Position numbers and translations under genes: made by a program. A DNA stretch of 64,000 nucleotides from an uncultured Opitutales bacterium (GTDB lineage: Bacteria; Verrucomicrobiota; Verrucomicrobiia; Opitutales; Seribacteraceae). Shown here piece by piece: positions 51,705 through 61,949 of this stretch. Location of the stretch: the NCBI GenBank assembly GCA_943789375.1, contig CALSTX010000004.1, positions 251,001 through 315,000 of the forward strand, read 5' to 3'. The notes under the pieces are model-generated. The model was not told the origin of the DNA, made no database searches, and worked only from the letters and a program-made list of their open reading frames with translations. Numbering within the stretch: position 1 is the first letter of the stretch; each line of letters opens with the position of its first letter.

Positions 51705-53698
51705 GTAAAGAGTTTTTTAATAAGGTTTTCAGTGCTGTTTACTTCTTCACTGTATTCTTTCACTTCAATTGCAATCTGACTCCTTGTATCGCTAAATTTG
51801 TAAAACATGGGTCGGTAAGGATGCATAGCGATTGTTTTAAATATTTCGTCTCTGGTATTTCTTGGGGCTGTGACTTTAACTATGCCAACAGTTTCTTCGG
51901 TGATTGATGTAAGTGCATAGCTTACACCTTCTGGGTTTCTTTTTACAATATTTGGATAAGCCGACCTTGCTTCTAGATACACAGCCTCCCATTTCTTCTC
52001 TTTGGTAAGTTGAAAGAGCTGGGAGAAGATTCGTAATAAAGAGGAATTCCCAGAGGGTGAGGCGTTGTCATACCAATACTTTTTTCGCAACGGTGGTGGG
52101 GACATTGCGTTGAACGAAGACAGGTAATACCCAGGAATCTTATCATCACGAAAAAAGGTAATGCAATGTTCAGCAAAGATAGTGGCATCGGCAATATATT
52201 CATCTGAGCTATCCGGTCTTACAAATTCACTTACGGAGGCAAGGTGTAAAAGGCTTTCAGCCCAAAATGCAAAATCGTCCAAAATTGGATCGAGAGAATC
52301 ATTACCATCTTGGTCACCTGGGTAAGTAATGGGAAAGATCAGCTTTTCTTTTCGCATTTCCCCCCTCATCCAATTAGCAAGTATGCAAGCTTGTTCGAGT
52401 AATGCTTTGTCCTTGAGAGCAATTGAGCAATCAACTAGAGCTCGGATTAAAAACGAGTTTACTGAAATCATTCGTTTTTTATCTATAGCAGGTGCTTGCC
52501 TGCTTGATCTCGCTTGGCTTAGTTTTGGCAGAATGTTTTCCTCGACTTCTGCATTCCAAGCTTGGTCATCAGCTAAGCGGGGGTGAAAGAGAGGTTCGTC
52601 CCCACCATTTATAACCTCAAGATTTTTCATAAATTGAGAGGCGTATTCCGTTCCCAAGATTTGGTTGAGTTCCTTTCCCGTCCAAGTGTAAAATTTACCC
52701 TCAATATTTTCAGATTCTGCAGATATTGAAGATGAAAATCCCACGGAGGGATTCCCCATCTCTTGAAAGATCCAAGCCAAGGTTTTCTGCACAATCTTTT
52801 GATATCGAGGTAGACGATATTTACGAAAAGCTCGTGCGTAGGTAGAGAGCAAGAGTGAGTTTTCGAGTAACATCTTTTCAAAATGAGGAACGGACCATGT
52901 CAGATCCACACTGTATCGAAAAAAACCGCCTTCGACTTGGTCAAAGATTCCCCCTTGGGCCATATTATCTAATGTTGTGACCACGCAACGATTAATTTTT
53001 TCCGAGATTAAGGGATTTTTTTTGGCATATTCTGATTCCAATGCAGCTAATAAAAAATCGATTTTCATGGAGGCAGGAAATTTGGGTGCGGGCGTAAATC
53101 CCCCAAATTCGCTATCGTGGAGGGCACAAACTTTATCAACTGCATCCATGAGTAGGTCAGGTTTCCAAACATCAGCACTGGCACATTCTGCATGATTACC
53201 ATGTGAAAGATTTTTCATCACATTTTGAGCGTTCTCTATGAGCTCTTCCGGATGGTTGCGGAAATGTTCAGATATGCGGATTAACACTTGAGGCCATGGG
53301 GCAAGTCCCTGACCGATGTCTTCCTTCGGGAAAAAAGTGCCACCCCAAAAAGGTTCTCCGTTGGGTAGGCAGAAAGCGTGCAGTGGCCAACCTGCGGATT
53401 GATTAAACATACGAATCGCTTCCATGTAGAATTGGTCAAGGTCAGGCCTTTCTTCGCGATCAACCAGTACGCACACAAAATGCCTGTTCATGAGTGAAGC
53501 AATATAATTATCTTCAAAGTTTTGGCGTGACATTGTTTGACACCAATGACAGGCAGAATATCCAATTGAAATAAGGAGAGGTTTATTTTCCTTGGATGCC
53601 TTTTCTAGGGCTTCCGGAGACCATGTCATCCACTCGATTTCTTGATTCGAATGTTGGAGCAGGTAAGGACTTTTCTCTGTATTTAATTTGTTTTGCAT
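51701..53698 (-). CDS. DUF255 thioredoxin-fold protein (YyaL/SPATA20 type)
   Basis: The 665-residue protein begins with a thioredoxin-like DUF255 domain: [19 protein letters not shown] with the CxxC pair, [13 protein letters not shown] and [20 protein letters not shown]. The remainder is a helical (alpha/alpha)6-type region with [32 protein letters not shown] and [11 protein letters not shown]. The family is widespread but its substrate is unknown. Relatives usually run to about 680-700 residues, so it is nearly full length. It is divergent from mutL. Confidence 0.9.
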   Translation of the reverse strand: MQNKLNTEKSPYLLQHSNQEIEWMTWSPEALEKASKENKPLLISIGYSACHWCQTMSRQNFEDNYIASLMNRHFVCVLVDREERPDLDQFYMEAIRMFNQSAGWPLHAFCLPNGEPFWGGTFFPKEDIGQGLAPWPQVLIRISEHFRNHPEELIENAQNVMKNLSHGNHAECASADVWKPDLLMDAVDKVCALHDSEFGGFTPAPKFPASMKIDFLLAALESEYAKKNPLISEKINRCVVTTLDNMAQGGIFDQVEGGFFRYSVDLTWSVPHFEKMLLENSLLLSTYARAFRKYRLPRYQKIVQKTLAWIFQEMGNPSVGFSSSISAESENIEGKFYTWTGKELNQILGTEYASQFMKNLEVINGGDEPLFHPRLADDQAWNAEVEENILPKLSQARSSRQAPAIDKKRMISVNSFLIRALVDCSIALKDKALLEQACILANWMRGEMRKEKLIFPITYPGDQDGNDSLDPILDDFAFWAESLLHLASVSEFVRPDSSDEYIADATIFAEHCITFFRDDKIPGYYLSSFNAMSPPPLRKKYWYDNASPSGNSSLLRIFSQLFQLTKEKKWEAVYLEARSAYPNIVKRNPEGVSYALTSITEETVGIVKVTAPRNTRDEIFKTIAMHPYRPMFYKFSDTRSQIAIEVKEYSEEVNSTENLIKKLFT

Positions 53699-53744
53699 GG
53701 TGAAATTAATGATAAGTTTTCAACTTTATTCCCAAACATTAGAA

Positions 53745-53767
53745 CAATGGGGAATATTTTCCCATTG
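53745..53767. promoter_or_regulatory. Dyad between the DUF255 gene and mutL
   Basis: CAATGGG (53745-53751) and CCCATTG (53761-53767) form a perfect 7-bp inverted repeat around a nine-base A+T-rich spacer. It lies in the divergent intergenic region, 33 bases before the mutL ATG. It could be a shared operator; no T-tract makes a terminator unlikely. Confidence 0.35.
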
Positions 53768-53799
53768 TCGAGGTGGATGCCTATCCTTACGGAATAAGT

Positions 53800-55629
53800 A
53801 TGCCTGAAATTCGGATTTTAACGGATCGTGTTGCCAATCAAATTGCAGCAGGGGAAGTTGTGGAAAGACCCGCAGCCGTAGCCAAAGAATTAATTGAGAA
53901 TAGCCTGGATGCTGGAGCCCACAAAATCGAAATTGAATTCCGAAACGGAGGGAAGTCTTATCTACGGGTTGAAGACGACGGCTCAGGTATGACAGCAGAT
54001 CAAGCTTTGCTGAGTTTAGAAAGGCACGCGACCAGTAAGATTCGAAAAGCTTCTGACTTAAATGAAGTGCAAACTTTTGGGTTTAGAGGGGAAGCCTTAC
54101 CGTCGATATCAAGCGTGAGCCGATTTCTCTTGCGAACGCGGACAAAGAAAGGGCAAGAGGGGAATGAAATTTTTCTTAATGGGGGAAAAATGATTCATGT
54201 AAAAGACTGTGGAATGCCAGTGGGTACAAGAATAGAAGTTTCACACCTTTTTAATTCTGTTCCAGGAAGGCGAAAATTTCTCAAAACGGAAGCCACGGAA
54301 TCAACCCATATTATTCATTTGGCGAAATTATATGCCCTTGCTCACCCCCAGATAGAATTTTCTCTGATCGAAAGCGGAAGGACGATCTTTCGTTCACCCG
54401 TCTGTAAAGATACTCAGGAAAGGGTGCGAGAAATTTTTGGAAAAGGGTTGGCGGATGTGCTTGCTCCGATTACCAATCGCACCGATCATTTGAGCTTACA
54501 TGGGCTAGTGGGGAAGCCCGGACAAAGTCGAAGCACAAGAAAAGAAATGCTTTTCTTTGTAAATAGAAGACCGGTTGAAAGTAAGACTATCACTTACGCT
54601 GTTCTTGAAGCTTACCACACTTATGCTCCTAAAGGTCGCTTCCCTCCTGCCATTCTCTTTCTTACCATTAATCCAGAATTAGTTGATGTAAATGTACATC
54701 CTGCCAAAAGAGAAATTCGATTTCGTGATGAATTTAAGGTTCGTTCTTTTTTAATCGAGAGTTTGTTAGCACGCAATAAGGAGCTTGCCTATCACACGCA
54801 AGAAAGTGCACCGGAAATTCAACGCGAGCTGGATAGAGAGACCGGACTCATGGTTCCTCAGATAGATTCAAATGCACAAGAAGTCTATAAGAATGACCAG
54901 GATGCTAAGAACCCGATTTCTTTGAATCCTCAATCTACTCGAGAACCTGGGGTTGGATCTAACCTTTTAACCCCACAGGAGAGCAAAGATTCCTCGGGCA
55001 CAACTGATGGCAGGTATGCAAAAAGAATTGGGGCTCGAGATTCAACCAATACGATTTGGCGATTCCTTGATCGCCCTCACGGAGATCTAGCCGTCTTTTC
55101 TTCGATTGATGGAATTATCTATTTTCATGCCCGTGCGGCTTACGAAAGGGTAAGGTTTGAGCAGTTAGAAGATACATTCCAGGATACGAAAAATTCCGAT
55201 TCCCAGTCTCTTCTATTTCCGGAATCCCTAGAGCTTGACGGGATTGATCAAAAGAATTTAAGTCAAAGCTTAGCGGCCTTACGACTGGTAGGCTTTGAGT
55301 TGGAAGAATTTGGGAGAAACTTTTTTCGGGTAGAAGGTTGTCCTCAATGGATAGACCCTGGTGAGACCATCCGCTTTCTGAAGGATTTTCTTGAAATAGC
55401 TCGGGAAAGTGGGGGCGGAATGAATCCTGAAAGGTTTGCCAAAGAAGCTCTTGTTAAAAAAGCCACCAATGAGCATTCTTACCAAAAAGTTTTTTCCGAT
55501 GATGAAGTTATCAGATTAGCCGAGACTCTTCTGAAGTGTAGGAATCCATATAATTGCCCGAAAGGTAAACCTACATTTTACGAAATCCCGAGGAGAGATA
55601 TTGAAAATCGTTTTAGGAGAAATTTATAA
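53800..55629 (+). CDS. mutL: DNA mismatch repair protein MutL
   Basis: MutL couples mismatch recognition by MutS to downstream repair. I start at ATG 53800 (MPEIRILTDRVANQIAAGEV, the usual N-terminus) rather than GTG 53773; a GGA ribosome site fits. The product has 609 residues. The GHKL ATPase motifs are intact: ELIENSLDAGA, VEDDGSGM and FGFRGEALPSI. VDVNVHPAKREIRF closes the N-terminal domain. The C-terminal dimerisation domain has YFHARAAYERVRFE where endonuclease-type MutLs carry DQHA-x-x-E, so nuclease activity is doubtful. The end (ENRFRRNL) lies just before the lipoprotein gene. Confidence 0.95.
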   Translation: MPEIRILTDRVANQIAAGEVVERPAAVAKELIENSLDAGAHKIEIEFRNGGKSYLRVEDDGSGMTADQALLSLERHATSKIRKASDLNEVQTFGFRGEALPSISSVSRFLLRTRTKKGQEGNEIFLNGGKMIHVKDCGMPVGTRIEVSHLFNSVPGRRKFLKTEATESTHIIHLAKLYALAHPQIEFSLIESGRTIFRSPVCKDTQERVREIFGKGLADVLAPITNRTDHLSLHGLVGKPGQSRSTRKEMLFFVNRRPVESKTITYAVLEAYHTYAPKGRFPPAILFLTINPELVDVNVHPAKREIRFRDEFKVRSFLIESLLARNKELAYHTQESAPEIQRELDRETGLMVPQIDSNAQEVYKNDQDAKNPISLNPQSTREPGVGSNLLTPQESKDSSGTTDGRYAKRIGARDSTNTIWRFLDRPHGDLAVFSSIDGIIYFHARAAYERVRFEQLEDTFQDTKNSDSQSLLFPESLELDGIDQKNLSQSLAALRLVGFELEEFGRNFFRVEGCPQWIDPGETIRFLKDFLEIARESGGGMNPERFAKEALVKKATNEHSYQKVFSDDEVIRLAETLLKCRNPYNCPKGKPTFYEIPRRDIENRFRRNL

Positions 55630-55675
55630 GTTTTTTTTCTTCCCTTTAACCGTCATTTTTGTGAGGAATACCCGC

Positions 55676-56932
55676 ATGAAACCTAATTTAATAATCTTAG
55701 CACTTCTTTCTTTTTCATTATTTAATCTCAGTTGTACCCTTTCTGAGATGTCTACTAAAACTAAAGATACATTTAATAAAAGTACGAATTACCTAAAAAA
55801 AACTAGTGAAAATGCCTATAGAAAAACTAGGGAAGCTTTTGGCGGTGAATCCACCGAGGCGAAAACTCCAAAGCCAATGAGTGTGTCTAAAACTAAATTT
55901 GATATTTTGCCGGACGGTACTCAAGTGAACCTTTATAAAATTTCAAATGCTAATGGTATGCATGTCAGTATTTTAGACTACGGAGGAACCGTAAAAGAAA
56001 TCCACGCACCTGACCGAAATGGCAAATTTGCAAATGTGAGCCTTGGATTTTCTACTATCAATGATTACATCGAGAAAAGTCCTTACTTTGGTTGCATTAC
56101 TGGACGCTATGCGAACCGTATTGCGAAAGGGAAATTTTCCCTTGAGGGAAAAGAATACAAGTTGGCTACAAATAACGGTCCCAATCATCTTCATGGGGGG
56201 AATAAAGGGTTTGATAAATATGTGTGGAAAGCCAAGGTTTTAGATGTTGGAACGGGGGTCATATTTACAAGGAAAAGCCCCCATGGAGAAGAAGGATATC
56301 CAGGTAATTTAGACTGCAAGGTAACTTACACCCTGACTAATGATAATGAGCTAAAAGTTGAGTATGAAGCTAAGACAGACCAAGCCACTATCGTTAACCT
56401 CACTAATCACACATACTTCAATTTGAGAGGTGAAGGAAATGGGAACATCTTAGGGCATGAATTGACTATTCCTGGGGATCGCTTCGTAGCAACAGATGAA
56501 ACCAATATCCCCATTGGTATCAGCAAGGTTGGGGCAACTCCTTTTGATTTTAGAAAACCTACCTCTATTGGAGCTCGTATCGAGCAGAAAGACTCTCAGC
56601 TTAAATTTGGAAAAGGTTATGATCATACTTGGGTAGTCCCCCAAGTTAAGGAGGGGTTGTCTTTGGCTGCACGCCTCAGAGATAAAGAGTCCGGGCGAGT
56701 TTTGGAAATATTAACTGACCAACCTGGTATCCAAATTTACACGGGTAACTATTTGGACGGAATCGTTGGTCATGGGGGCAAAGCCTATCCTTTCCGTTCC
56801 GGGCTCTGCCTTGAAACTCAAGTCTATCCAGACAGCCCAAACCATCAGGGTGAAAAAGGGTGGACAAGCTGCGTTCTTTTACCCGGTGATATTTACACTC
56901 ATACGACCATTCACCGGTTTAAAACTGACTAA
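55676..56932 (+). CDS. Aldose 1-epimerase with lipoprotein-like N-terminus
   Basis: GalM interconverts alpha and beta anomers of aldoses. ATG 55676 has a good ribosome site (GAGGAA) and gives 418 residues starting with a lipoprotein-like signal (LIILALLSFSLFNLSC). A basic, Lys/Thr-rich linker of about 60 residues separates it from the catalytic fold. Active-site motifs are NHLHGGNKGFDKYVW, NLTNHTYFNLRG (catalytic His), KGYDHTWV and LETQVYPDSPNH (catalytic Glu). It is probably exported or membrane-anchored, unlike E. coli GalM. glgP follows after 90 bases. Confidence 0.88.
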   Translation: MKPNLIILALLSFSLFNLSCTLSEMSTKTKDTFNKSTNYLKKTSENAYRKTREAFGGESTEAKTPKPMSVSKTKFDILPDGTQVNLYKISNANGMHVSILDYGGTVKEIHAPDRNGKFANVSLGFSTINDYIEKSPYFGCITGRYANRIAKGKFSLEGKEYKLATNNGPNHLHGGNKGFDKYVWKAKVLDVGTGVIFTRKSPHGEEGYPGNLDCKVTYTLTNDNELKVEYEAKTDQATIVNLTNHTYFNLRGEGNGNILGHELTIPGDRFVATDETNIPIGISKVGATPFDFRKPTSIGARIEQKDSQLKFGKGYDHTWVVPQVKEGLSLAARLRDKESGRVLEILTDQPGIQIYTGNYLDGIVGHGGKAYPFRSGLCLETQVYPDSPNHQGEKGWTSCVLLPGDIYTHTTIHRFKTD

Positions 56933-56958
56933 AGTTTAGTAAATATTCGTTCTTGATC

Positions 56959-57003
56959 GCATTCTGTTGAAGAATGCACATTGTGAAAAATCTTATTTCA
57001 CAA
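56959..57003. promoter_or_regulatory. Two consecutive dyads upstream of glgP
   Basis: Dyad one is GCATTC-N7-GAATGC (56959-56977). Dyad two is TTGTGAAA-N7-TTTCACAA (56981-57003), a perfect 8-bp inverted repeat ending 19 bases before the glgP ATG. Dyad one could be a weak terminator for the epimerase gene, although it lacks a T-tract. Dyad two is placed like an operator or a ribosome-site hairpin. Confidence 0.4.
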
Positions 57004-57022
57004 CAATTTATATATTCTACCC

Positions 57023-59509
57023 ATGGCTACGGTTACAGAAAAATCATCTGAAAATGCACAAGACCCATTAATCGCGGACTCACAAGTTAGCGAAATGAAG
57101 GAGGCGATCCAACGTCAACTCCGACTTACATTAGCTAGGCATCTGGACAACGCTACGAAAAGAGAAATCTGGATGGCAACTTGCCTTGCTGTTCGAGAGA
57201 AAGTGGTGGATCGATTCATCGAGACCCAGGCAACCCATAACCATGAAGATGCCCGCCGTGTTTATTACTTAAGTTTGGAGTATTTGATGGGTAGACTGCT
57301 CAATTCAAATCTTTGCAACCTTGGATTATACAAAGCAACTGAAGAGGCCCTCGCTGAACTTGGGTTTGAGCTCAATTTGTTGAGCGAAGAAGAACATGAT
57401 ATGGGGCTAGGGAATGGTGGGCTCGGTCGGTTAGCAGCCTGTTTTTTGGATTCGATGGCGACGATGGATTTACCTGCGATTGGGTACGGGATTTACTACC
57501 AATTTGGACTTTTTCGTCAGGAGTTTGAAAAGGGTAGGCAGGTGGAGCATCCCGATGACTGGCTGAAATACGGTAATCCTTGGGCTATAGTGCGTCCTCA
57601 ATATGCAAGACGTGTGAAGTTGTACGGCCATGTTGAGCATTCCTATGATGATCGGGGTGACTACAACCCTCAGTGGGTAAATACCAAGTACGTGGAAGGT
57701 GTTCCTTATGATTTGGCGATTGTGGGGTATGGAGCCGAGACTGTAAACTTCCTGCGTTTATGGGAGGCACGAGCCTCAGAAGAGTTAGATCTACAAGTTT
57801 TTAATCAAGGGGGATATGTAGAAGCAGTCAGAGAGAAAGCAATGGGTGAAAGTATTTCCAAAGTCCTTTATCCCAATGATGAGACTGAAAATGGGAAAGA
57901 ACTTCGCTTGGTACAGCAGTATTTCTTTGTGGCTTGCTCCATACAAGATATGATTGCCCGTTTTCAACGGACTCATAAAGACTGGAACATGTTCCCGGAA
58001 AAAGTTGTAGTTCAGCTTAACGATACTCATCCGGCAGTAGCCATTCTTGAACTTATGAGAATTTTTGTGGATGAGGAAAAAATGGATTGGGATTCCGCCT
58101 GGAAAATCGTCCAATCTACATTTGCCTACACTAATCATACCTTACTCCCTGAAGCTTTGGAGACTTGGAGTGAGGGACTGTTTGAAAAAGTTTTACCGAG
58201 GCATCTGCAAATAGTTCGCGAAATAAATCGGAGGTTCATTAAGGACGAGTTAGAGTGCCGTTGGCCGAGTGATGGTGCAAAAATTGACCATATGTCGATC
58301 GTTTCTCACGGATTGATTCACATGGCTCATTTGTCTGTTGTTGGGAGTCATTCCGTAAATGGAGTCGCGGCTCTGCACACTCAACTCCTCAAAGAAAACT
58401 TACTTTCTGATTTCGCAGACCTTTACCCCACTCGTTTTAATAATAAAACCAACGGTATTACCCCACGCCGTTGGCTACTTGGTTGTAACCCAGAGTTGTC
58501 AGAATTGATCAATGACTCGATAGGTACAGGGTGGATAAAGGATTTAAGTTTACTCAGAGAGTTAGAAGCCTTTGCCGAAGATGAATCTTTTCAAGATCAA
58601 TTTCTGGCAATTAAAAGGAGAAATAAAGTTACTCTCACAGACCTCGTAACTGATAAAATGGGTTTAAGAATAAATCCTGATGCTATGTTTGATTCTCAAA
58701 TCAAACGCTTGCACGAATACAAAAGGCAGCACCTTAATTTGCTCCATATTTTAACACTTTATCGCAGGTTACTCCATGACCCAGATCTCAATATTGCCCC
58801 CCGAGTTTTTATTTTTGGAGCCAAAGCTGCACCTGGTTACCACCTTGCGAAAGTAATCATTCATGCAATCAATTTAGTGGCTGAGAGAATCAATAATGAT
58901 GATAGAATTGGGGGTAAGCTAAAAGTTGCTTATTGGCCAAATTATGGAGTGTCTTCTGCTGAAAGAATTATACCTGCAACGGATTTGTCAGAGCAAATCT
59001 CAACTGCAGGAAAGGAAGCATCCGGTACGGGTAATATGAAGTTTGCCCTTAATGGAGCTCTAACTATTGGAACCTTGGACGGTGCTAATGTTGAAATTTT
59101 AGAAGAGGTCGGAGATGAAAATATCTTTATTTTTGGCAAAACGGTGGAAGGGATTAACAGTCTGAAAGCAAATGATTACAATCCCCGTTCATTTTACGAA
59201 AGTGATGCAGAACTGAAAGCGGTACTAGACTGGCTCTCATCTGATTATTTTTCTCCCAAAGAAGGTAATTTATTGGAGGACTTGCCTAAGAGCCTACTTG
59301 AGTGGGGCGATCCATTTTGCGTTTTGGCTGATTATCGTGAGTATATTAACGCCCAAGAAAAAGCAGATAAGGTATTTCAAAACCCTAGAGAATGGGCAAA
59401 AATGGCTGTTTGTAATGTTGCAGGTTCAGGTAAATTTTCTTCAGATCGTACAATTTCGGAATATGCCCAAGATATATGGAAATTGAAGGCCGTCGCTGTA
59501 ACTTCCTGA
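57023..59509 (+). CDS. glgP: Glycogen phosphorylase
   Basis: This PLP-dependent GT35 enzyme releases glucose 1-phosphate from glycogen or maltodextrin. The 828-residue length is typical. The motifs [67 protein letters not shown] and [14 protein letters not shown] (PLP lysine near residue 673) are all present, followed by [10 protein letters not shown]. The N-terminal regulatory phosphorylation site of animal enzymes is absent, as expected. The start of the DUF3108 gene overlaps its 3' end. Confidence 0.96.
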   Translation: MATVTEKSSENAQDPLIADSQVSEMKEAIQRQLRLTLARHLDNATKREIWMATCLAVREKVVDRFIETQATHNHEDARRVYYLSLEYLMGRLLNSNLCNLGLYKATEEALAELGFELNLLSEEEHDMGLGNGGLGRLAACFLDSMATMDLPAIGYGIYYQFGLFRQEFEKGRQVEHPDDWLKYGNPWAIVRPQYARRVKLYGHVEHSYDDRGDYNPQWVNTKYVEGVPYDLAIVGYGAETVNFLRLWEARASEELDLQVFNQGGYVEAVREKAMGESISKVLYPNDETENGKELRLVQQYFFVACSIQDMIARFQRTHKDWNMFPEKVVVQLNDTHPAVAILELMRIFVDEEKMDWDSAWKIVQSTFAYTNHTLLPEALETWSEGLFEKVLPRHLQIVREINRRFIKDELECRWPSDGAKIDHMSIVSHGLIHMAHLSVVGSHSVNGVAALHTQLLKENLLSDFADLYPTRFNNKTNGITPRRWLLGCNPELSELINDSIGTGWIKDLSLLRELEAFAEDESFQDQFLAIKRRNKVTLTDLVTDKMGLRINPDAMFDSQIKRLHEYKRQHLNLLHILTLYRRLLHDPDLNIAPRVFIFGAKAAPGYHLAKVIIHAINLVAERINNDDRIGGKLKVAYWPNYGVSSAERIIPATDLSEQISTAGKEASGTGNMKFALNGALTIGTLDGANVEILEEVGDENIFIFGKTVEGINSLKANDYNPRSFYESDAELKAVLDWLSSDYFSPKEGNLLEDLPKSLLEWGDPFCVLADYREYINAQEKADKVFQNPREWAKMAVCNVAGSGKFSSDRTISEYAQDIWKLKAVAVTS

Positions 59510-60267
59510 AAGAAGGGATTGGGGGTTTCCGTTTAGTTTCACTACTTTATGCAGTAGTCATTCTGCAATTTTCATTATCTGGTAGTGAGATTCCTTTTCA
59601 GCCTGGAGAAAAGCTAGAGTATTCATTGAAATGGGGCTTCTTCCCTGTTGGTTCTGCTACATTGGAAGTTCTTCCTGGAAAAGTGGACGGAAATGAGTCC
59701 CTATACCATTTGTCCTTCCGAGTGCGGACCAATTCCTTTGCAGATAAAATTTACAAAGTTAGAACTGAGATTCAATCGGTGGTTTCGTCGAATTTTAGCC
59801 GTTCATTAAGCTATCGGAAAAAACAAAGAGAGGGCCGAACTCAAAAAGATATTTTCGTACAATTTGATTACAAAAAAAATAGGGCATCCTATCAAGAAAA
59901 GGGACAAGCAATCTCTTATTTGGATATACCAAGCAAGGTCTTTGACCCACTTGCGATTGCATATTTTTTCCGTATTGGGGCTTTGTCTTCAAGCTTTACA
60001 AGAAGTCTTCCCACTTGCGATGGGAAGAAGCTTCAGAATATTGTGGTTAAAACAACAACGAGGGAAAAAATAAAAGTACCTGCTGGTACTTATTACGCAT
60101 TTGGTACAATTCCTGAAATGAAGAATCTGAGAGGTGTTTTTAAAAAAAGCCCGGATGGTGTGCTGAAAGTATGGTATTCAGACGATGGTGCCAAAATTCC
60201 GATTAAAATAAGCAGCAAGGTCGTAGTTGGAAGTTTTACCGCAAGCTTAAAATCAAGAACGAAATAA
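59476..60267 (+). CDS. Exported DUF3108 domain protein
   Basis: About 263 residues. The hydrophobic segment [17 protein letters not shown] marks a signal peptide. The mature part starts [20 protein letters not shown], typical of DUF3108, a lipocalin-like beta-barrel family of envelope proteins with unknown ligand. The end, with [20 protein letters not shown], also fits. ATG 59476 lies 34 bases inside glgP and leaves an unusually long N-region, so the true start may be a later non-ATG codon such as CTG 59506. Co-transcription with glgP is likely. Confidence 0.8.
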   Translation: MEIEGRRCNFLKEGIGGFRLVSLLYAVVILQFSLSGSEIPFQPGEKLEYSLKWGFFPVGSATLEVLPGKVDGNESLYHLSFRVRTNSFADKIYKVRTEIQSVVSSNFSRSLSYRKKQREGRTQKDIFVQFDYKKNRASYQEKGQAISYLDIPSKVFDPLAIAYFFRIGALSSSFTRSLPTCDGKKLQNIVVKTTTREKIKVPAGTYYAFGTIPEMKNLRGVFKKSPDGVLKVWYSDDGAKIPIKISSKVVVGSFTASLKSRTK

Positions 60268-60278
60268 CTGTTTAAATC

Positions 60279-61172
60279 TTAGGATTTTGCAGTTGGTTCA
60301 TTTTTCATGAGTTCCACAAATGATCGGAGGGCAGGTGTGACGACTCGATTTTTTTTGTAAATTACAGCGAGGGGACGGTTGTGTATACCACCTTCGAGTT
60401 TGTAGGTAACAAGTTGGTTTCTTTCCACTTCATTTTTTACAGTGCTGGCAGGTAGGATAGCGAGACCAGCATTAATCTCAAGGGCACGTTTTACGGTCTC
60501 TACGTTGTCAAATTCCATCGTTACCGATACTTCCACATCTGCGTTCGCCAAAATTTCATCAGTTGCCTTACGGGTAGGTATATCTTTTTCAAAGGCTACC
60601 AGGTCCACTCCGTTTAGGTTGTCAATGGAAAGGATTTTCTTTTGGGCAAGTTTATTTTCTGGACTCATGGCGACGATCAATTCGTCGTTAGCAAAAGGTT
60701 CGATGACCAATTCCTTGTGCGGAGAAGGAAAAGCAACTAATCCTACATCTGCTGAACCATGCAATACATCTTCGTATACAAGGTTAGCTCTTCGGTATTC
60801 TACTCGGGCATTTACCGATGGAAATCCCTTTATGTATTTTTTTAAATACGGGGGTAGCTCATGTAGTCCAATACTATTGACGGTAGATATTTGGATCGTA
60901 CCACTTACAATGTTTCTCATTTCTTGTATTTCACAATGCAACTTTTCGTAGAGGGATAAAATTTGCTTAAAGGTGGAATACAGCGCTGTGCCTTGCGGGG
61001 TGAGCCTAAACTTTTTTTGGTTACGATCTATAATCAGCATATCATACTGTGATTCCATTGCCTTAAGTTGTTGACTTACAGCAGACTGTGTGACCTCATT
61101 TAATCGGGCAGACTTGGAAAAGCTTTTGGTTTCTACTAAGTCACAAAAGGTCTTAAAATTTTGAATATGCAT
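60279..61172 (-). CDS. LysR-family transcriptional regulator
   Basis: The 297-residue regulator has an N-terminal winged helix-turn-helix (FKTFCDLVETKSFSKSARLN, then VTQSAVSQQLKAMESQYDML) and a periplasmic-binding-protein-like effector domain (about 90-290). Effector and targets cannot be told from sequence. It is divergent from the YggS-type gene across a 57-base A+T-rich gap, the classic place for LysR autoregulation. The gap contains no unmistakable T-N11-A site. Confidence 0.92.
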   Translation of the reverse strand: MHIQNFKTFCDLVETKSFSKSARLNEVTQSAVSQQLKAMESQYDMLIIDRNQKKFRLTPQGTALYSTFKQILSLYEKLHCEIQEMRNIVSGTIQISTVNSIGLHELPPYLKKYIKGFPSVNARVEYRRANLVYEDVLHGSADVGLVAFPSPHKELVIEPFANDELIVAMSPENKLAQKKILSIDNLNGVDLVAFEKDIPTRKATDEILANADVEVSVTMEFDNVETVKRALEINAGLAILPASTVKNEVERNQLVTYKLEGGIHNRPLAVIYKKNRVVTPALRSFVELMKNEPTAKS

Positions 61173-61229
61173 ATATTACTATTATAACCTCTGCTTATGA
61201 TAGGCAAATCTAATATATATAATTAACTA

Positions 61230-61919
61230 ATGATAAGTGAGAGCAAATTTCAAGCTAACTTAAAATCAATCCAAATCCAAATCGCTGAAGCTTGCATGGT
61301 AAGTGGTCGAAATCCTGATGATGTTACTTTGTTGCCAGTTACAAAAAATTGGCCTGCTGGTGTAGTTGATTATTGCAAGAAAGCTAAGCTTGTGAGGGTA
61401 GGTGAAAATCGGGTGCAGGAGGCCCTGGAGAAAAAAAATGAAATATCGGGAGTTTGTTGGGAGTTAATTGGGCATTTGCAAACGAATAAAACGAAACAAG
61501 TTATTGGTGAATTTTCAAGGATTCAGACAGTTGATAGTCAAAAGCTTCTAAAGAAAATAAACGATATTTCTCTGCAAAAGAATTTAAAAACCTCGATCCT
61601 TCTCCAGGTGAATGCGGGGAGTGACCCAGCTAAATATGGATGCTCCATCGAAGGAGCTGATGCTCTGCTTGACTTTGCTCTTTCACAGCAAAATATTGTT
61701 GTTGATGGACTTATGACGATTGCACCCTATGCACCAGAAGATTTAGACATCGCCAAAACCACTTTTGAAAAATTGCGAACTCTAAGGGATCACTTATGTG
61801 AAAAATTGGATGTAGAATTGAAGGTACTTTCGATGGGGATGAGCATGGATATGGAAGAGGCGATCGCTGCTGGAAGTACTATGGTTCGTGTGGGTTCAGC
61901 GCTATTTGGAAGTCGTTAA
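61230..61919 (+). CDS. PLP homeostasis protein, YggS/PROSC type
   Basis: The 229-residue single-domain alanine-racemase-fold protein binds PLP and controls its free level. The PLP lysine lies in LLPVTKNWPA, near residue 37. GENRVQEALEKK, WELIGHLQTNKTKQV, GLMTIAPYAPE and LSMGMSMDMEEAIAAGSTMV are family signatures, and the end RVGSALFGSR is typical. It starts a run of four close + strand genes. Confidence 0.94.
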   Translation: MISESKFQANLKSIQIQIAEACMVSGRNPDDVTLLPVTKNWPAGVVDYCKKAKLVRVGENRVQEALEKKNEISGVCWELIGHLQTNKTKQVIGEFSRIQTVDSQKLLKKINDISLQKNLKTSILLQVNAGSDPAKYGCSIEGADALLDFALSQQNIVVDGLMTIAPYAPEDLDIAKTTFEKLRTLRDHLCEKLDVELKVLSMGMSMDMEEAIAAGSTMVRVGSALFGSR

Positions 61920-61949
61920 TTTTTGTTTTTAAATAAGATTTCTTGCCCC

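Noticed and set aside
56981-57003. A CRP-type cAMP-receptor site upstream of glgP
   Set aside because: The TGTGA and TCACA half-sites are 11 bases apart instead of 6, so the geometry does not fit.
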